A stretch of DNA of 64,000 bases, taken from positions 146,561,690-146,625,689 of the forward strand of contig CM048553.1 of assembly GCA_026413225.1 (NCBI GenBank), in the 5' to 3' direction. Shown one piece after another: positions 46,971 through 59,452 of this stretch (position 1 is the first letter of the stretch; the number at the start of each line of letters is the position of its first letter). Both the position numbers and the translations under genes were made by a program. The notes beneath the pieces are model-generated. The model had not been told where the DNA came from. It saw only the letters and a program-made list of their open reading frames with translations, and did not search any database. The DNA comes from Otis tarda (taxonomy: Eukaryota; Chordata; Aves; Otidiformes; Otididae).

Positions 46971-49900
46971 TGTGACTTCTAATATTAGTCGCATCCTCAA
47001 AATACAAACATAAAGGAAGTTTTTTTGTGGAAAAGTAAATTGTATTGTTAGTTACAACATCTTACTTGCTCAAGATCATTTTCCTTGGGCTTGAAAAAAT
47101 TGGGGATGATTGGTTTACTCACACATGATACTCTAACTAGATAAAAGGAAGCAGATAGTCCTACATTAGGCAAGAAGATGTAGCAATGCTTTTCATCTAT
47201 TATTAGAAAGGAATAGAAAGTATGTTAAGAATTATGTTAAAAACATTGTTTTTGAAAAGTAGCAATATCACATGCATGTCTCCCTTGTGTATGAAGTATT
47301 ATTCTAATTCTCTGGCAATATAGAAAGTTATTAGATAACATCTAATTTTTAAAATCATTTTTAAATCAGCAGGCCTGGATGTCTTGAAGAGACAGTATCC
47401 TAAGAGAAGTATCTTAGGAGATCTCTGGCATACCTCTTATTGTGGAACGACACACAGCAAAACCTAACAAAAGCAATAAAGATATAATTTGTAGGATATT
47501 TTTGTTATATCATCTGTCTGATTTTCAAGTATCTCCAGGAACTATAGGTCACATCCCAAGCTTATTGATTGTAGTGTAAGATTTTTCCATCAACTTCAAT
47601 GTTCTGTGTATCACAGTGAAGTTACTCAAGAGGATACTAAAGAAATCCAACAGATTAAAAATCCAATAGCTGTTTATATATTTATGTCTGTCAAATTAAT
47701 CTTCGGATCTGATTGATATTCCAGTACATACCAAAATCCAGAGGGAACCCACAAGGTAAGATTTGTTTCACCTCCTTTTCTTTCTGATACTAAAACTCAT
47801 GCAGTTTTAACTCTGAAAGAAGCTTATTTTAAAAGGTCAATCTTAGAAAATGAGCTTTCATGTTAACTAGTATTAGTTCATACTTTTCAGACTTTTCAGA
47901 CTGATCATCTACAAAAATCAGGAAAAACACTATTCAATGTCATGATAACCATCACTCTTCAGATAAACATGCTAGTCTTAGCCTTTCATCTAGTTGTCTA
48001 CAGCTAGTATTTTCTTCCATTATCGCCACCTAGATTTATTAGCTTGAAAGGGGCACTTTGTAGATCTGAACAATGTATACTAACTGATCTAAACAATGTA
48101 CGCTATATTAACTAATGTATCTGGAACAATGCATACTAAACATATATTAAAATTAAAAACCTAAAATCTCCAAATCCCAAGATACTAGAGGATGTAGATA
48201 TGCTACTTCTAAAGGCTGGTATGTCCCAAAGCTAAGCAGATTTGTTTTCCACAGTTCTCTGTCAGACCAGTCAGGACAAAGAGGATGGAAGATGCTTATG
48301 TATTAAAAAAATAGGTTCTTGGATAAATGCACAAATGGAAATGGTACTGGTGGGAATGAAGATATGATGGAAGAGAGTAGCATACTGCTGCATTTCTTCC
48401 TACTGCAGTCCTTGTGTGCTAGTTTTATGTGGGGCCCCCAAAAAAGAACACATTCTCCCTGAGGCTGAAACTTTACAAAAACAAAGCAGTAAGAAGAACA
48501 ACACAGGAATTCACATAAGCATAGAGTCCTCGCAAGTTGTATGACAACCATGATGAGGAACTTCCTTCTTTACCTCTGCAGGCAGCTGTTGGAAGTCAGA
48601 GAATGTGGTTTCTATTTGGATGGAAAATAGAAAAAAACATCTGGAAATTCAAGTCAATGGAGCAGGCATTTTCATTTAACTTTGAATGTTTCTAAGCTAA
48701 GCTGCTATTCGGTCATTAATCAATTCAAAATATTCATCTGACACTGTGAGAAAACTATGCACTTTGTCTTAATTGGCAGGAAATTTTGTTATGAAAAGTG
48801 CTTCGTAAAGTCTTTCATAAGCTTAAACTCAATAAAATCCAATTCTCCACTGGAATAACCACAGTCTTTTCAAAATGAAAGATACTTGTGGCAACACAGA
48901 TGGTACCCTACTGATTAACACAACCATCAAAACTGAGAAAAACTCATCTTCTAGACTGTTGCTAAAAACAAGCAAAGAGGAGCTTAAACCTGTTTTCCTT
49001 TATCTGTTGTGAACCCCTTTCTGTTATTTAGATTGAGTTGTTTGTTTATTTTGAAACAAACTCAAGCAAAGAGCACTAGAACATACTAGTATGAGCTGAA
49101 GAGAAAGCCGTCCAGATCTGGTCACAAATAATGGTTTCCTAATGGTATCTGGACATTCCAGGGTAGAGAACTGTCTATATCCTTCAGTGATAAACTGTTT
49201 GGTTATTTTAATTCTTATTTCTAGCTACCTCTTTTCTTTACTATCGCTGTTGTTATTTTTTCATTGAATTACTTAGCCTATTCTAAACTACTGTTTGCTT
49301 TTTTTTTCTGCTACCAAATAATTTACCTGATACTATATACAAAATTGTTCTTCAAGAAGCCGTTAGAAAAAAAAGACAGACATGTATCACTATATATCAG
49401 GATCGTTAATTTGAACTTCATGATGTTCAAACTCTATCAGTTAAAATATCACCCTTGGGTCCTAGAAAGAAAGACCAGATGACTGTGTAAATTTAGGCCT
49501 AGAATCTATAAATATCACATAGTAGGACTGTTCCTCACTGTAACTACAGACAGTTGTGGAGCAACTGCAGTAAGTACCCTTCCAAATTAAATAATACTGT
49601 TTTTTTCTTATTGTAAATTGTCGACTTCGAACAAGACTGCTTTTTTTTTTAATGAGAAAGTGGTTTAATTTACATTCATATAATTGATGCTTTTTTTTAT
49701 TGTGCATTTTACATAATTTCAATAACTGTGGGCTTTAAAATATGTTAGAATGTTAAACTAAATGCTTATAAATAGATGTATGGAATATGCAGTTAAGATC
49801 CATGTTGTTTTGAGTGACAGTATTACAGTGTCACATTATTTGCAAAAGTTATTGTTAAAAATGGAATAAAAATAGACTCTTAGAAGACTTAAATTTTTTT

Positions 49901-50508
49901 CCACATCATCTTTATAGTTAAAAGACTGAACATTTCAAACTCTATGAAAAGGTAATACACCTAGCTATCTGATATCTGGCTAAACTGAATAATCTTTTCT
50001 GAAATTATAGTTTTCTTTTACTACCCTCAACATTAACATGTAATTTTAGAACTAGAGGGATGCTAGAATGTTATGGCAAATGGTTGTAGATTAAAATTTT
50101 TTTTTTTTTTGTCAGGCATTTAAATAAGAGATTTTATATAATGAATTAATAATAGTGGCATTTATAGATAAACATATTTTTTATTATAATGAGCATAAAT
50201 CCTGTGATAATTTTTAAAAAGTGCTTTTATTATGCTTCTGAATAACTGCAGCATTAATATTTTATTTAGAGCAATTTGAAGTTCATTTCTGTCATTGATA
50301 GGAATTATTAAAGGTTTTTTACCTGTATAACTGGAATGAAATACTAACCCATCAGTAACTATAAAGATGGTCTCAGCACAAAACCAACTTGTGCGGCATT
50401 TTATTATTTACTTCATAATACTGTAGTGCAAGTATAGTATTTTCACTTATGTTCTAGAAGTTCTTGAATTATTGTCATTTGAAACCACTTATATTTATCA
50501 TTGGTAAG
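46971..50508. other. Unexplained AT-rich DNA
   Basis: No gene recognised. It includes a short imperfect tandem repeat at 48062-48142. Confidence 0.6.
48062..48142 (+). repeat. Three imperfect tandem units of about 25-32 bases
   Basis: Three successive copies start ATCTGAACAATGTATACTAA, ATCTAAACAATGTACGCTA and ATCTGGAACAATGCATACTAA. The units differ at several bases, so the array is not new. Confidence 0.75.
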
Positions 50509-51443
50509 TGTTGTAGCTTAAACCCACTCAGGACCAAACTATTTGGTTTTTCACTCACTCTCCCAACCCTCTGATGGAACAGGAGAGAGACAGTGTAACA
50601 AAAATGCTCGAGGTTTGAGATAAGGACAGGGAAAGACCATTCAAGTTATTTTTACAGGCAAAACAGACTCAACTTGGGGAAAACGATTTCAATTTATTAA
50701 TAATAAAATTAAAGCAGGATAATGAGGGAGAACAAAAACAACTTCCTCCCACCCCTCCCTCTTCCTGGGCTTAACGGCATTTCAAATTATCTTACCTCCC
50801 TGAGCAGCACAGTGGGGAATAGGCAATGGGGGCTGCAGTCAGTTCGTCACATGTTGCTTTCCACCATTCCTTCCTCCTTGGTGAACAAATGCCTTATATT
50901 CCTCTCCTGCTCTAATTTGGGGTCCCTCCCACAGGCTACAGTCCTTCATGAACTGCTGCAGCACAGGTTGTTTTTCTACAAGGTGCAGTCCCTCATGACC
51001 AGGCTGCCCGAGCATGGGCCCTCCGTGGGCCAAAGCCTCCTTTGGGTATCTGCCTGCTGCAGTGTGGGGTTCTCCATGGGCTGCAGGTGGATCTCTGCTC
51101 CTCTGTTGGCCTCCATGGGCTGCACGGGGACAACCTGCTTCACCATGGGCTGCACCATCAGCTGCAGGGGAATCTTGTCAAGAGCGACTTTACTCCTTCC
51201 CTTTCACTGACCTTGGAATCCACATCTGTTCTTCCCACAAGAAATTGTTTACAATCAGGCTCAGACAGACATCTCTCATATTCTTTTTTGCATCTCCTCT
51301 CTTCATTTCTCTTGGCCAGACCAGGCTAAGTCGGGCCCAGACAGCCAGCCAGCAGGAGCCCAGAAGGTGAGGGCCGCAAGGCCCACAAGGCTCGCACCTT
51401 CCCTCTCTGCATCCACTTCTGCTTCTTCACTCCTTTTTTTTTT
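50509..51443 (-). mobile_element. ERVL-type LTR (type A) lacking U3: R-U5-like fragment
   Basis: On + it starts TGTTGTAGCTTAAACCCACT (the U5 end of the sense - strand) and follows the other type A copies through the GC-rich middle. It stops within an A/T run at about 51443, about 20-35 bases downstream of where the TATA-like box lies in the siblings. U3, including the box, is absent. Beyond 50509 there is no primer site, so it is not the left LTR of a provirus. No flanking duplication is seen. Confidence 0.75.
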
Positions 51444-54067
51444 TAACTGAATTTTAACTGGATTTCTGAGATGGCCTGTGTTAGGTACAGGTAGGAGATG
51501 AAGGCAGAAGACTGGAAGAAATTCTGAATCAAGGCAGACTGGAGTAGCACGCTTTGAGGTACCTAAGTCAGGAAAAAAAGACAATTATATGAAAGGATTG
51601 CTGTTTCTGACTAAGAACCTGCTGAAATTTCACAGTACTCTTTTAACCGAATAAAAAAAAAATTCATGAAAAATTAGTTTTTTTCACTCTTTTCTCAGTA
51701 AGCTCTATTTATATGTTAATCTCTCTGCCTCTGCTCACCATCTGTGGAATTAGGATAATAATTGACAGTGATATGTAATTATACTGATCACATTTATGAT
51801 TTAAAATAATGAATTGTAATTCCTTTAACAATAAATGTAGACTTCAAATACGCACCTTGGTACTATAAGATTTTCCAAAATTATGGGGAAAATTCTTGAA
51901 TTTGTATACTCTTATAGGCTCATAATTTTTCAGCATACCCAACAACTCAGAAGAAGCGGGCAGAGGAAGGTCTGAGTTTTTTAAGATCCTCCTATTGAAG
52001 TCAATACTGTAGAAGTTGTGGCTCTGATTGTTTGATCCCTCAGTGACTTGTGGTCAGGGAGATCTCTGCAGCAACAGAAACTGTCTACCAGATGAGCTCC
52101 AAAATAACAAATCAGAAGATTATAACCTGTTGAACAGCACACTGAATACTACACTGGACAGTAGAGACTCTGAAAGTGATTTAGGTGACATGCTGGACAA
52201 TAAACAGAACATAAGCACTTGGTTTAATGCTATGGAAGACTAGGTGATTCATATCTTGGATGAATCAATATAAGAATAGTGAGTAGGTCGATAAAATGTG
52301 AAGATCAATATTAAGACGTTGTTTAAAGTTTTGATATCTGCAGTAAAAACACTGAAGATTTTAGTACAGTATGTGAAAGTGATTATGTAATGGTTCAATA
52401 ACTGGAAAAAAATGGCCTTATTATAAGCTTACTATGTTTAAGAGATTATGTTGCAGTATAATCCTCCCCATGATGATGAGAATCCTTGATGCAAAATGTA
52501 TCTTCAGACTAGCAAAAAAGGTGTAATAAGAACTAAAAGCTGAGAGCTGTAGCCAGTCATTTTAGAAATGTGGTCCTGTTCTTCAGTCACTCTTGTTAGA
52601 GTGATTTAATACAGAAACAATATTGAAATACTGGAAAAATGCCATTGGTGGTCATGCACTGAGGTCTCCATTGCTTGATAATGTCACACTAAGATGAAGT
52701 ATTTTCTGAAACTTAAACTTTATTCTAACACAGTTATTAGGGTTAATATAAGATTGGTAAAGTAAACTACTGTAAGTTGCGATATTAAGGAAGTCAAACT
52801 AGATTATATAATGGTCTTTACACTGTTGAAACCAATGTATGAGTAAACTCATTTGAGTTTCACCTAAGTGTATGGTTTCTGTTATATCTTTCGTAGAACG
52901 GTGCTTCATAGTACCACTGGCTTTTAAGACATGGGGCTTTTTTATTTTGCCTTCCTATTGGAAAGTGTTTGAAGAAATTCCTGTTCTGATCTTTCATCTT
53001 ATATTTGAAAATACTGTTTTCATGCTTTCAGAACATTTACGTACAAAATACATTTATATAGAAAGTAGTAATTTCCTTGATTTTACTAGCTGCTTGAAGT
53101 TGACGCACAGAATAAAAGGTGAGCAGATGGAACTAGGTCTGTTTATCTCATATCCTGTGTATCTTCTTGACTTATATTTTGTTCAGTAGTGTGTGTACGG
53201 AGCCTGTGAGTAAAGCTACATTCAGGAAAACATCTCATACATTCTGAAGGTACCAAAACACGTTTCACCATTTCTTGTGACTGTTCTTTATAAAGAACAA
53301 GTTAACAAAGTTAACCATTCTTCTTAAAAAAAAAAAACTCAAACAAACAAACCAAGCTTAGACTTCATTTCCATTTGAGTTTTTCAGTTGTTCAGTCTCA
53401 GATGCTATTTTTTTTCTCATGTTTTTTTTTCTCTTGCCTTCTACAGAAATCTGTCTTATTTCTGACAAGATGTATGAACTGATGCAGTTTCTTTTGGGAC
53501 ATTTGTTTTCTTTTTTTTTTTTTTCTGATTGTTTCTTAGAATCTTTTCAACTTCCTTTAAAAATGTGCACACTAAACTCATTAATGGCATAAGGGAGCTA
53601 GTATCTCCTTACTTTTATTCACTATTATTCTATTTATTGCTCCAAAAATTAGCCTGCTTTTCCACAGTGTTGCACAGGATATGACGTTAATCCTAGAGCC
53701 TATTACAGTTGCTGCTTTTCATGATACAGTTTCCTTGTCTGTAGTTATAACTTTATCTTATTCTTAGATTTTTAATTTTGAATTTTTTTATTCTCTAAAT
53801 TAAGCCAGTTCATACTTTAATACAAATCTTCCTGTATGACTACTCTCTCCTCATCATTAATTATCATTCTGTCAATCTTTGTGTCATCTGTAAATGTAAT
53901 CAACAGTTAATTGATATTTACTTTGAGAACATTCCTGAAAATGGTGTTGGTTTTAATAACAATCAGTTTGGACTCCCCCTAGGAACAGTGTTATTCAAAC
54001 ACAATTCCCCACAAACAACTATGTTTTGAAATATGTCAGTTCAGTAATACTTTATCCATGTAGTATC
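51444..54067. other. AT-rich DNA, no confirmed gene
   Basis: Holds an acidic 72-codon open stretch (52028-52243) that I do not recognise, and a possible decayed LINE near 53830-54000. No other signal. Confidence 0.55.
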
Positions 54068-54206
54068 TCCTAGTTTTCACAGAATGATATCTGAAGGCAC
54101 CTCTGGGTGGGTCCAAACCCACCTGCTTAATGTTGGAGCAACTAGAGCAGGTTACTTGGGGCCATCTACAGTCAGGTTTTGAACATCACCAAGGTCAGAG
54201 GAGACT
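54068..54206 (-). mobile_element. Old CR1 LINE, 3' part (first half, split by an LTR)
   Basis: CACAGAATGATATCTGAAGG ... CTAGAGCAGGTTACTTGGGG ... TTTTGAACATCACCAAGG is the - strand 3' region of an old CR1 type. It continues on the far side of the LTR (54833-54905). Confidence 0.75.
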
Positions 54207-54832
54207 TGTTGTGGTTTAGCTCTAGTCACCACAGAGTTTCTCGCTCACCCTTACCCTTCCCAGTGGGAATAGGGGAGAGAATTGTGAAGGAAGGAAAACT
54301 CATGGGTTAAGACGAAGACAGTTTACTAAAACAGCAAAGGAAAACTACCATAATAACAAAATATAAGGATATTAAAATATACAAAATTAACAATGAACAT
54401 TCTCACCACTCAATGTCCCAATGACCAATACAGCCCGTCCCAAGTAGTGATCATGGAAACAAAACTGATCAGCAAGCAAAGGAGCGAAAGGGAGCTGGCA
54501 AGGTAGAGGGAATTATGCCAGCAAGTGAGAGAAAATGATGGAATGCCAGGAAGGCAGATATCCCACTGGCCAACCCCCACTTATATACTGAGCATGACGT
54601 TTATGGCATGGAATACTCTCTTTGGCCAGTTTGGGTCAATTATTCTGTCTGTCTTTCTCCCACCTTCCTGCATCTGCACATTAGCGAGACTTGGAAAGTC
54701 GGACAGAGTCCTTGGTCTCATTAGCAACAAATCATATCACTGGTGTGTTTATCAACATTTGTCACATACGAAATTCAAAACACACTGGCTACTGAGAGGA
54801 AAATTAACTCTATCCCTGCTGAAACGAGGACA
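54207..54832 (-). mobile_element. ERVL-type solo LTR (type B, 626 bp) with 5-bp target duplication, inserted in a CR1
   Basis: On + it opens TGTTGTGGTTTAGCTCTAG and ends GAAACGAGGACA. AGACT flanks both ends (54202-54206 and 54833-54837). The sense strand is minus, with CAGTATATAAGTGGGG at about 54579-54594. It is a close sibling of the LTR at 7057. No internal sequence adjoins it. Confidence 0.88.
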
Positions 54833-54905
54833 AGACTTCGCAATTTGGACAACCTCTTGGCAACCTCTTCTAAGTTTTGTTTCTCATAGCCTCTCCCCAT
54901 ATGAC
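54833..54905 (-). mobile_element. Old CR1 LINE, continuation after the LTR
   Basis: AGACTTCGCAATTTGGACAA CCTCTTGGCAACCTCTTCT matches the CR1 words that normally follow those at 54206 (GAGACTCCACAACCTCTCTG GGCAACCTGTTC in other copies). Confidence 0.6.
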
Positions 54906-55261
54906 AGATGCTCTAGTATGTTAATTTTCACAGTTCTACTTTTTTAAAAACATGCTACTTTTAAAAAAATCAAAATGTCACAACTGTAACATTGAATTGT
55001 GAACTGAACAATGGTCCAACCATTTATGGCTTTGTCAGGCTCATCAAAAAAGGAGCTAGTATTTTAGAAGTAACATTATCTAGAAAGCCATTCTCATTGT
55101 TATGAATACTTTTCCTTTACTTTAATAACTTATTTGGCTCTATATCAGAATTTCTATTAATAGATCTAAAATAAAATATTAAGTTAATTAGTTCTAGAAT
55201 TACTTAAATAATCTTATCTATTCTTTCTGAATATTGGTATAATTTTATTTCCTTTTTAATC
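54906..55261. other. AT-rich spacer
   Basis: Nothing recognised. Confidence 0.6.
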
Positions 55262-55950
55262 TTCCTTAATTTTCCATGTAGTCCCAGGTCACTCATTCTT
55301 GCTTCCACTCTCTATATGCCTCCTTTTTGTATTTGAGTAACCTAGGAGTTCCTTGTTCATTCACATAGGCCTTGCATTTTCAACTGATTTCTTGCTTGTT
55401 GAGATGGACTGCTCTTGAACTTGGAGCAGGTGAATACTAACCAGCTTTCTCCGAAACCTCTGCGCTCCGGGGCCTTATCCCATGGGACTCTACCAAGAAG
55501 ATTCTTGAAGAAGCTGAAGTCTGCTCTCCTGAATTCCAGCACTGTGATCTTGCTTTTTGCCTTTCTTCCTCCTCTCAGGATCCTTAACTCCATCATCTCG
55601 TGGTCACTGCAGACAAGGCTTCCTTCGACTTGCACATCCCCAGTAAGTCTCTCCCTTTTGTGAGTATGAGGTCCAGCAGAACACCCATCCTCATTTGGAT
55701 CCTTTATCACTTGAGTCAGGAAGTTGTCACTGATGATCTCCAGGAATCTCCTGGATTGCTTATATCCTGCTGTATTTTCCCTCCAGCAGATATAAGGGTG
55801 GCTAAAGTACCCCATGAGGACCAGAGCCTGTGAACATGAGGCTGCTTCCAGCTATTTGTAGAAGACTTGATCCGCTTGTTCTTCCAGGTCAGGTGACCAG
55901 ACACCCACTACAGTGTCACTCATACCAGTCTTCTCTTTATCCTCACCCAT
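55262..55950 (-). mobile_element. CR1 LINE, ORF2 endonuclease fragment
   Basis: The - strand frame 55357-55815 reads HPYICWRENTAGYKQSRRFLEIISDNFLTQVI..., then SLVCSDHEMMELRILRGGRKAKSKITVLEFRRADFSFFKNLLGRVPWDKA. This is the C-terminal half of the CR1 endonuclease, including the SDH motif of the AP-endonuclease fold, and the linker toward RT. It lacks both the CR1 3' end and the start of ORF2. About 150 codons are open. Confidence 0.9.
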
Positions 55951-58486
55951 AATATAGGAAAACAAGATAGAGTTGTGAGTTCTGAAGATAATTTTACATT
56001 CTGGATTGAAAAATGGGTGTTTCATCAAAATCAAACATAGAATGAAGGACAATTTGAGATCTCTGTCAAAAAGAGATTTTATATGCTTTTTTTTGTTTAG
56101 AAAAGTAGTCATTTACTTTAATATAGTACTTTGAAAAGTGCAAATACTGTCCAAATTAGCAAATTGCTGGTATTAGTCTTAAGAAGCAGCCATCCTGTTG
56201 TTTTAGTAAGAATATTAAAGGCATGAATTTGTGTGAGTGAACATAAGATATTTGTAATTACCTACACTAAAACCCCACTATTTTAGCACTGTTAATAAAT
56301 TTCCCTAATTAGCTGCTAGAATAATTATTGCTGAGACACTACAACTCACATAGCTAGAGAGAATATTTCCTTTTTTTAAATTGTTTTTACTATTCCCACA
56401 AAGGCAGTTCATTATATAATTATATAGAAACTGACATGGATCATACCTGCTACTGACAAATTCCAGTGAATTGTATAACTAATAAGTATTCAAATATTAT
56501 GTTAAAATATTGTGTAAAGGTAATAGATGTTAAAACGGACATTAAAATATTTTACATATAAGTGACCTTTTAACTTATATTGAATGTAAAATACAGATCG
56601 TATAATTTGGAGTAACAGATTTTAGTATTTGAAATAAAAGAAAATTAGGAAAGAGTCTATAACAACTAACCAAACTAGCCAAATAAGGCCTGTGTTACTT
56701 TTCACTGTGCATTTTAAATATAAAAATATTATTTTGTCAGTATTTCACGCTCACCATCATGTATCAAGCTTATTTGATAATTAACATTCTCCAAATAAAA
56801 TTTATAATTCTATAAATATATACATGTACATATACATGTACTCATGACACACATTATTAACTTTAATGGGAATTGTAATTGCTTGTTTAAAAGATCTTGC
56901 ATTTTATTATTTTGCAAAACCCCAGCAATACATTGTGAAGCAGTAAGAATCCATCCATTCACACCGGAGATACCACCACATAAAATGAAAACTTTTTGAT
57001 TTCTGGATTTTAGAAACCAAATATTATTAAGTAAATTGAAAACCTGTACATCAGCATCTCAAATGTTAATTCTTTAAATTAAATTAAACCTGGATGTTAA
57101 GTTCCTTATTTTCTCAAGTTTGACATTACTTCGTTAGCATCCACTATCTTTGAATAATTCTTTGCATTTAATGCTTGAAGTCAATTGTCATTCTGTACTG
57201 AAATTAGAATGTAGAATCAATTATAGTGTAACATCTGGTGAATAAATGGATTTAAGTCTTAGAATCAAGTTGTCAAGAATAAAAACTACTTAACATTTTT
57301 GTTTTCACGCTGTTTCTAGTAACCCTGTTTTGAAAATATTGATGATCATGAGCACAGTTGCAGTGAATTAATTGCTTCCAAAAGCTAAGTGAATATATCT
57401 ATAATTTCTCATCAGCTATAATTTTCTATGGCAAATCATTTATTCTAAAACTTATACTCTGAAACATTCTGAATTTTCTTACCATGGAGACAATTCACTT
57501 TGTTGCTGAATCGCCCATTAAATTGTCAATCCATAAAGTACTGTGAGCTGTTTTAGAACTGTACAGTTAAACAGTATAGGATACAACTTTGAAGGACTTA
57601 GAAATAAAACTCTTGCACCACTTGTACATCTAAAATAAGAAAGGAGGAAAATGAACATAAAATGACTTTCTTGTTATTGTAGTGATTTTTTTTTCAGTTT
57701 TGGTAATTTCTTCCTCCCCTCCCTTCCCCTCCCCTCCTCTCACCTTCTCTTCCCTTTCCCTTTCTTTTTTCTCTTTCCTTTCCCCTTTCATCTTTGTCTT
57801 CCTCCTGTTCCCCTTCCCCTTCTTTTTTTTCCTTTCCCTTTTCCCTTTCATCTTCCCCTTCCTCTTCCTTTTTTTCAGTCTGTTTGGATTTTTTTTTACT
57901 TAAAGGCTTACTTTATAGACCTAGGATGCTTTGAGAGACAATTTATAAATCATAATGTATGCAAGACACTGTAAGATGACATAAGACTTCAATTACGAAG
58001 TACTGTAGTTTTTATTGTAGTTTATGGGTTTTTTAACTAGCAAAGAGCTATGAAAAAAGCAAGCACTGAATGTTTTCTTGTGACAAGGTGAACTTCGATT
58101 AAAAGTAGAGAAACAAACTGTCTCAGCTTAGTGAATGTCTGGAGAAAATGGGTAGATATAATGCCAAGATAAATTGGCTGGACATAGAAATATTACTCAA
58201 ATCACTCTTTGAATGGCACTTAGTAAATCGTGAAGTGCTGGTATACACACGCTAATATTCATGTATTGGGTCATCTATATAGTGATGACAAATACCTTTG
58301 AGAAGGAGCTTCCTTTCTCTCTAACATACACTAAAATATTAATGTTGCAAATATTCCAAAACAATGCCAACTACTTAATTGTACTTAGAAAAGGATTAAA
58401 TACATTGATCAAAAATAGATACTATCTACTGAATGTCAGTCATTCTGGAAGAAAACCAACTTCTCTGATATGACCCTTCTGATATC
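55951..58486. other. AT-rich DNA with a polypyrimidine tract
   Basis: No gene recognised. It contains the tract at 57706-57880. Confidence 0.6.
57706..57880 (+). repeat. Polypyrimidine tract of about 175 bases ending in TTTTTTTCAG
   Basis: Almost only C and T, in irregular CCTTTCCC and CCCCTTCC words, with a few interrupting purines. The complementary strand gives a K/E/R-rich frame, which is an artefact of composition. The end resembles a splice acceptor, but no coding exon follows. Confidence 0.85.
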
Positions 58487-58939
58487 TGTCGTAGTTCAGC
58501 CCCAACAGGGACCAGATTACGCAGTCTCTCTCTCACTCCCCCCACTCTCCGAGAGAATAGGGGGAGATTTGGCAAACAAAAGAAAAACAGAAGAAAAAAA
58601 AAAAACCAAACACGTGGGTTGAGATTAAACAAAAAGTAAATTTAACAGTAATGACAGAAGAAAACAAAACAGTGATGGAACACAAATACAGTACAATAGC
58701 TCACACCAGATCTTCACACCCAGTCTCTTCCAAGTAGCAGGGAGGCTCCCTTCAGCACCCTCCTCACTTATATACTGAGCATGATGTCAGATGGGATGGA
58801 ATAGCCCTTTGGCTAATTTGGGTAAATTAACCCCAGCTGTTAGCTAATTAGTTAACTATCTCAGCCATAGGGGCTACCAGCTTCAGTTCTCCACCCAGCT
58901 CAGGTAAATATTAACTCTATCCTAGCCAAAACCAGGACA
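58487..58939 (-). repeat. 3' LTR of the ERVL provirus (type C, 453 bp)
   Basis: The sense strand opens TGTCCTGGTTTTGGCTAGGA and ends GGGGCTGAACTACGACA. It has a TATA box in CAGTATATAAGTGAGG (about 58765-58780), as in the type B LTRs. Its U5 end is nearly that of the type A LTR at 42779. A purine-rich GGAATAAGGGGTGGATA lies just upstream on the sense strand. Confidence 0.9.
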
Positions 58940-59452
58940 TTATCCACCCCTTATTCCATACCATCTACATCATGCTCAGATCCTACACTTTCCGATTAAT
59001 CATCAACTTTTTCTTCCTTTTATCTACTTGTATGCAGACACACAGATGTAACTCTCTTATTCCATGGCCCATCCCTTCAAAAGGTCTGTTGAGTTTATCC
59101 AGTCCATAACTTTGGGCTCCATCTGTCATAACAGTCTCTCAGCATAGGGCAGATGACGCAGTGTTTCCTCAGGTAGTCTATCTGGTACAAGTGATTTAAC
59201 AAGTTCATAGTCTGCAGACTGAAGATCTGTTGGTAGGTGCTAGAAGCAAGAGCCAGTTCTGGTTGCATCACTGCTGCAATTGTTCCTGTTTTATTAAAGT
59301 TCATTCTTTGTTGGTATAGATGATTCTACTATAATACTTTTGACACAACATAAGTCTCTCAGGGCATGGAGCAGGAAGAAGCAAGGAGGGACATATAATA
59401 GCTAGATCATGACATACAGTACTGTATAGTAACCAATATCAAGCACTTCAAA
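58940..59452 (-). other. 3' region of the ERVL provirus between integrase and LTR
   Basis: It holds a 69-codon open stretch (59095-59304, ...ELALASSTYQQIFSLQTMNLLNHLYQIDYL...) that I cannot assign. No env or dUTPase motif was seen. The sense end next to the LTR is the polypurine region. Confidence 0.6.

Noticed and set aside
50722-51370. Open frames of 95-162 codons resembling those at 43088 and 36538
   Set aside because: Same LTR middle region; not host genes.
57630-57903. K/E/R-rich and F/P/L-rich frames
   Set aside because: Artefacts of the polypyrimidine tract.
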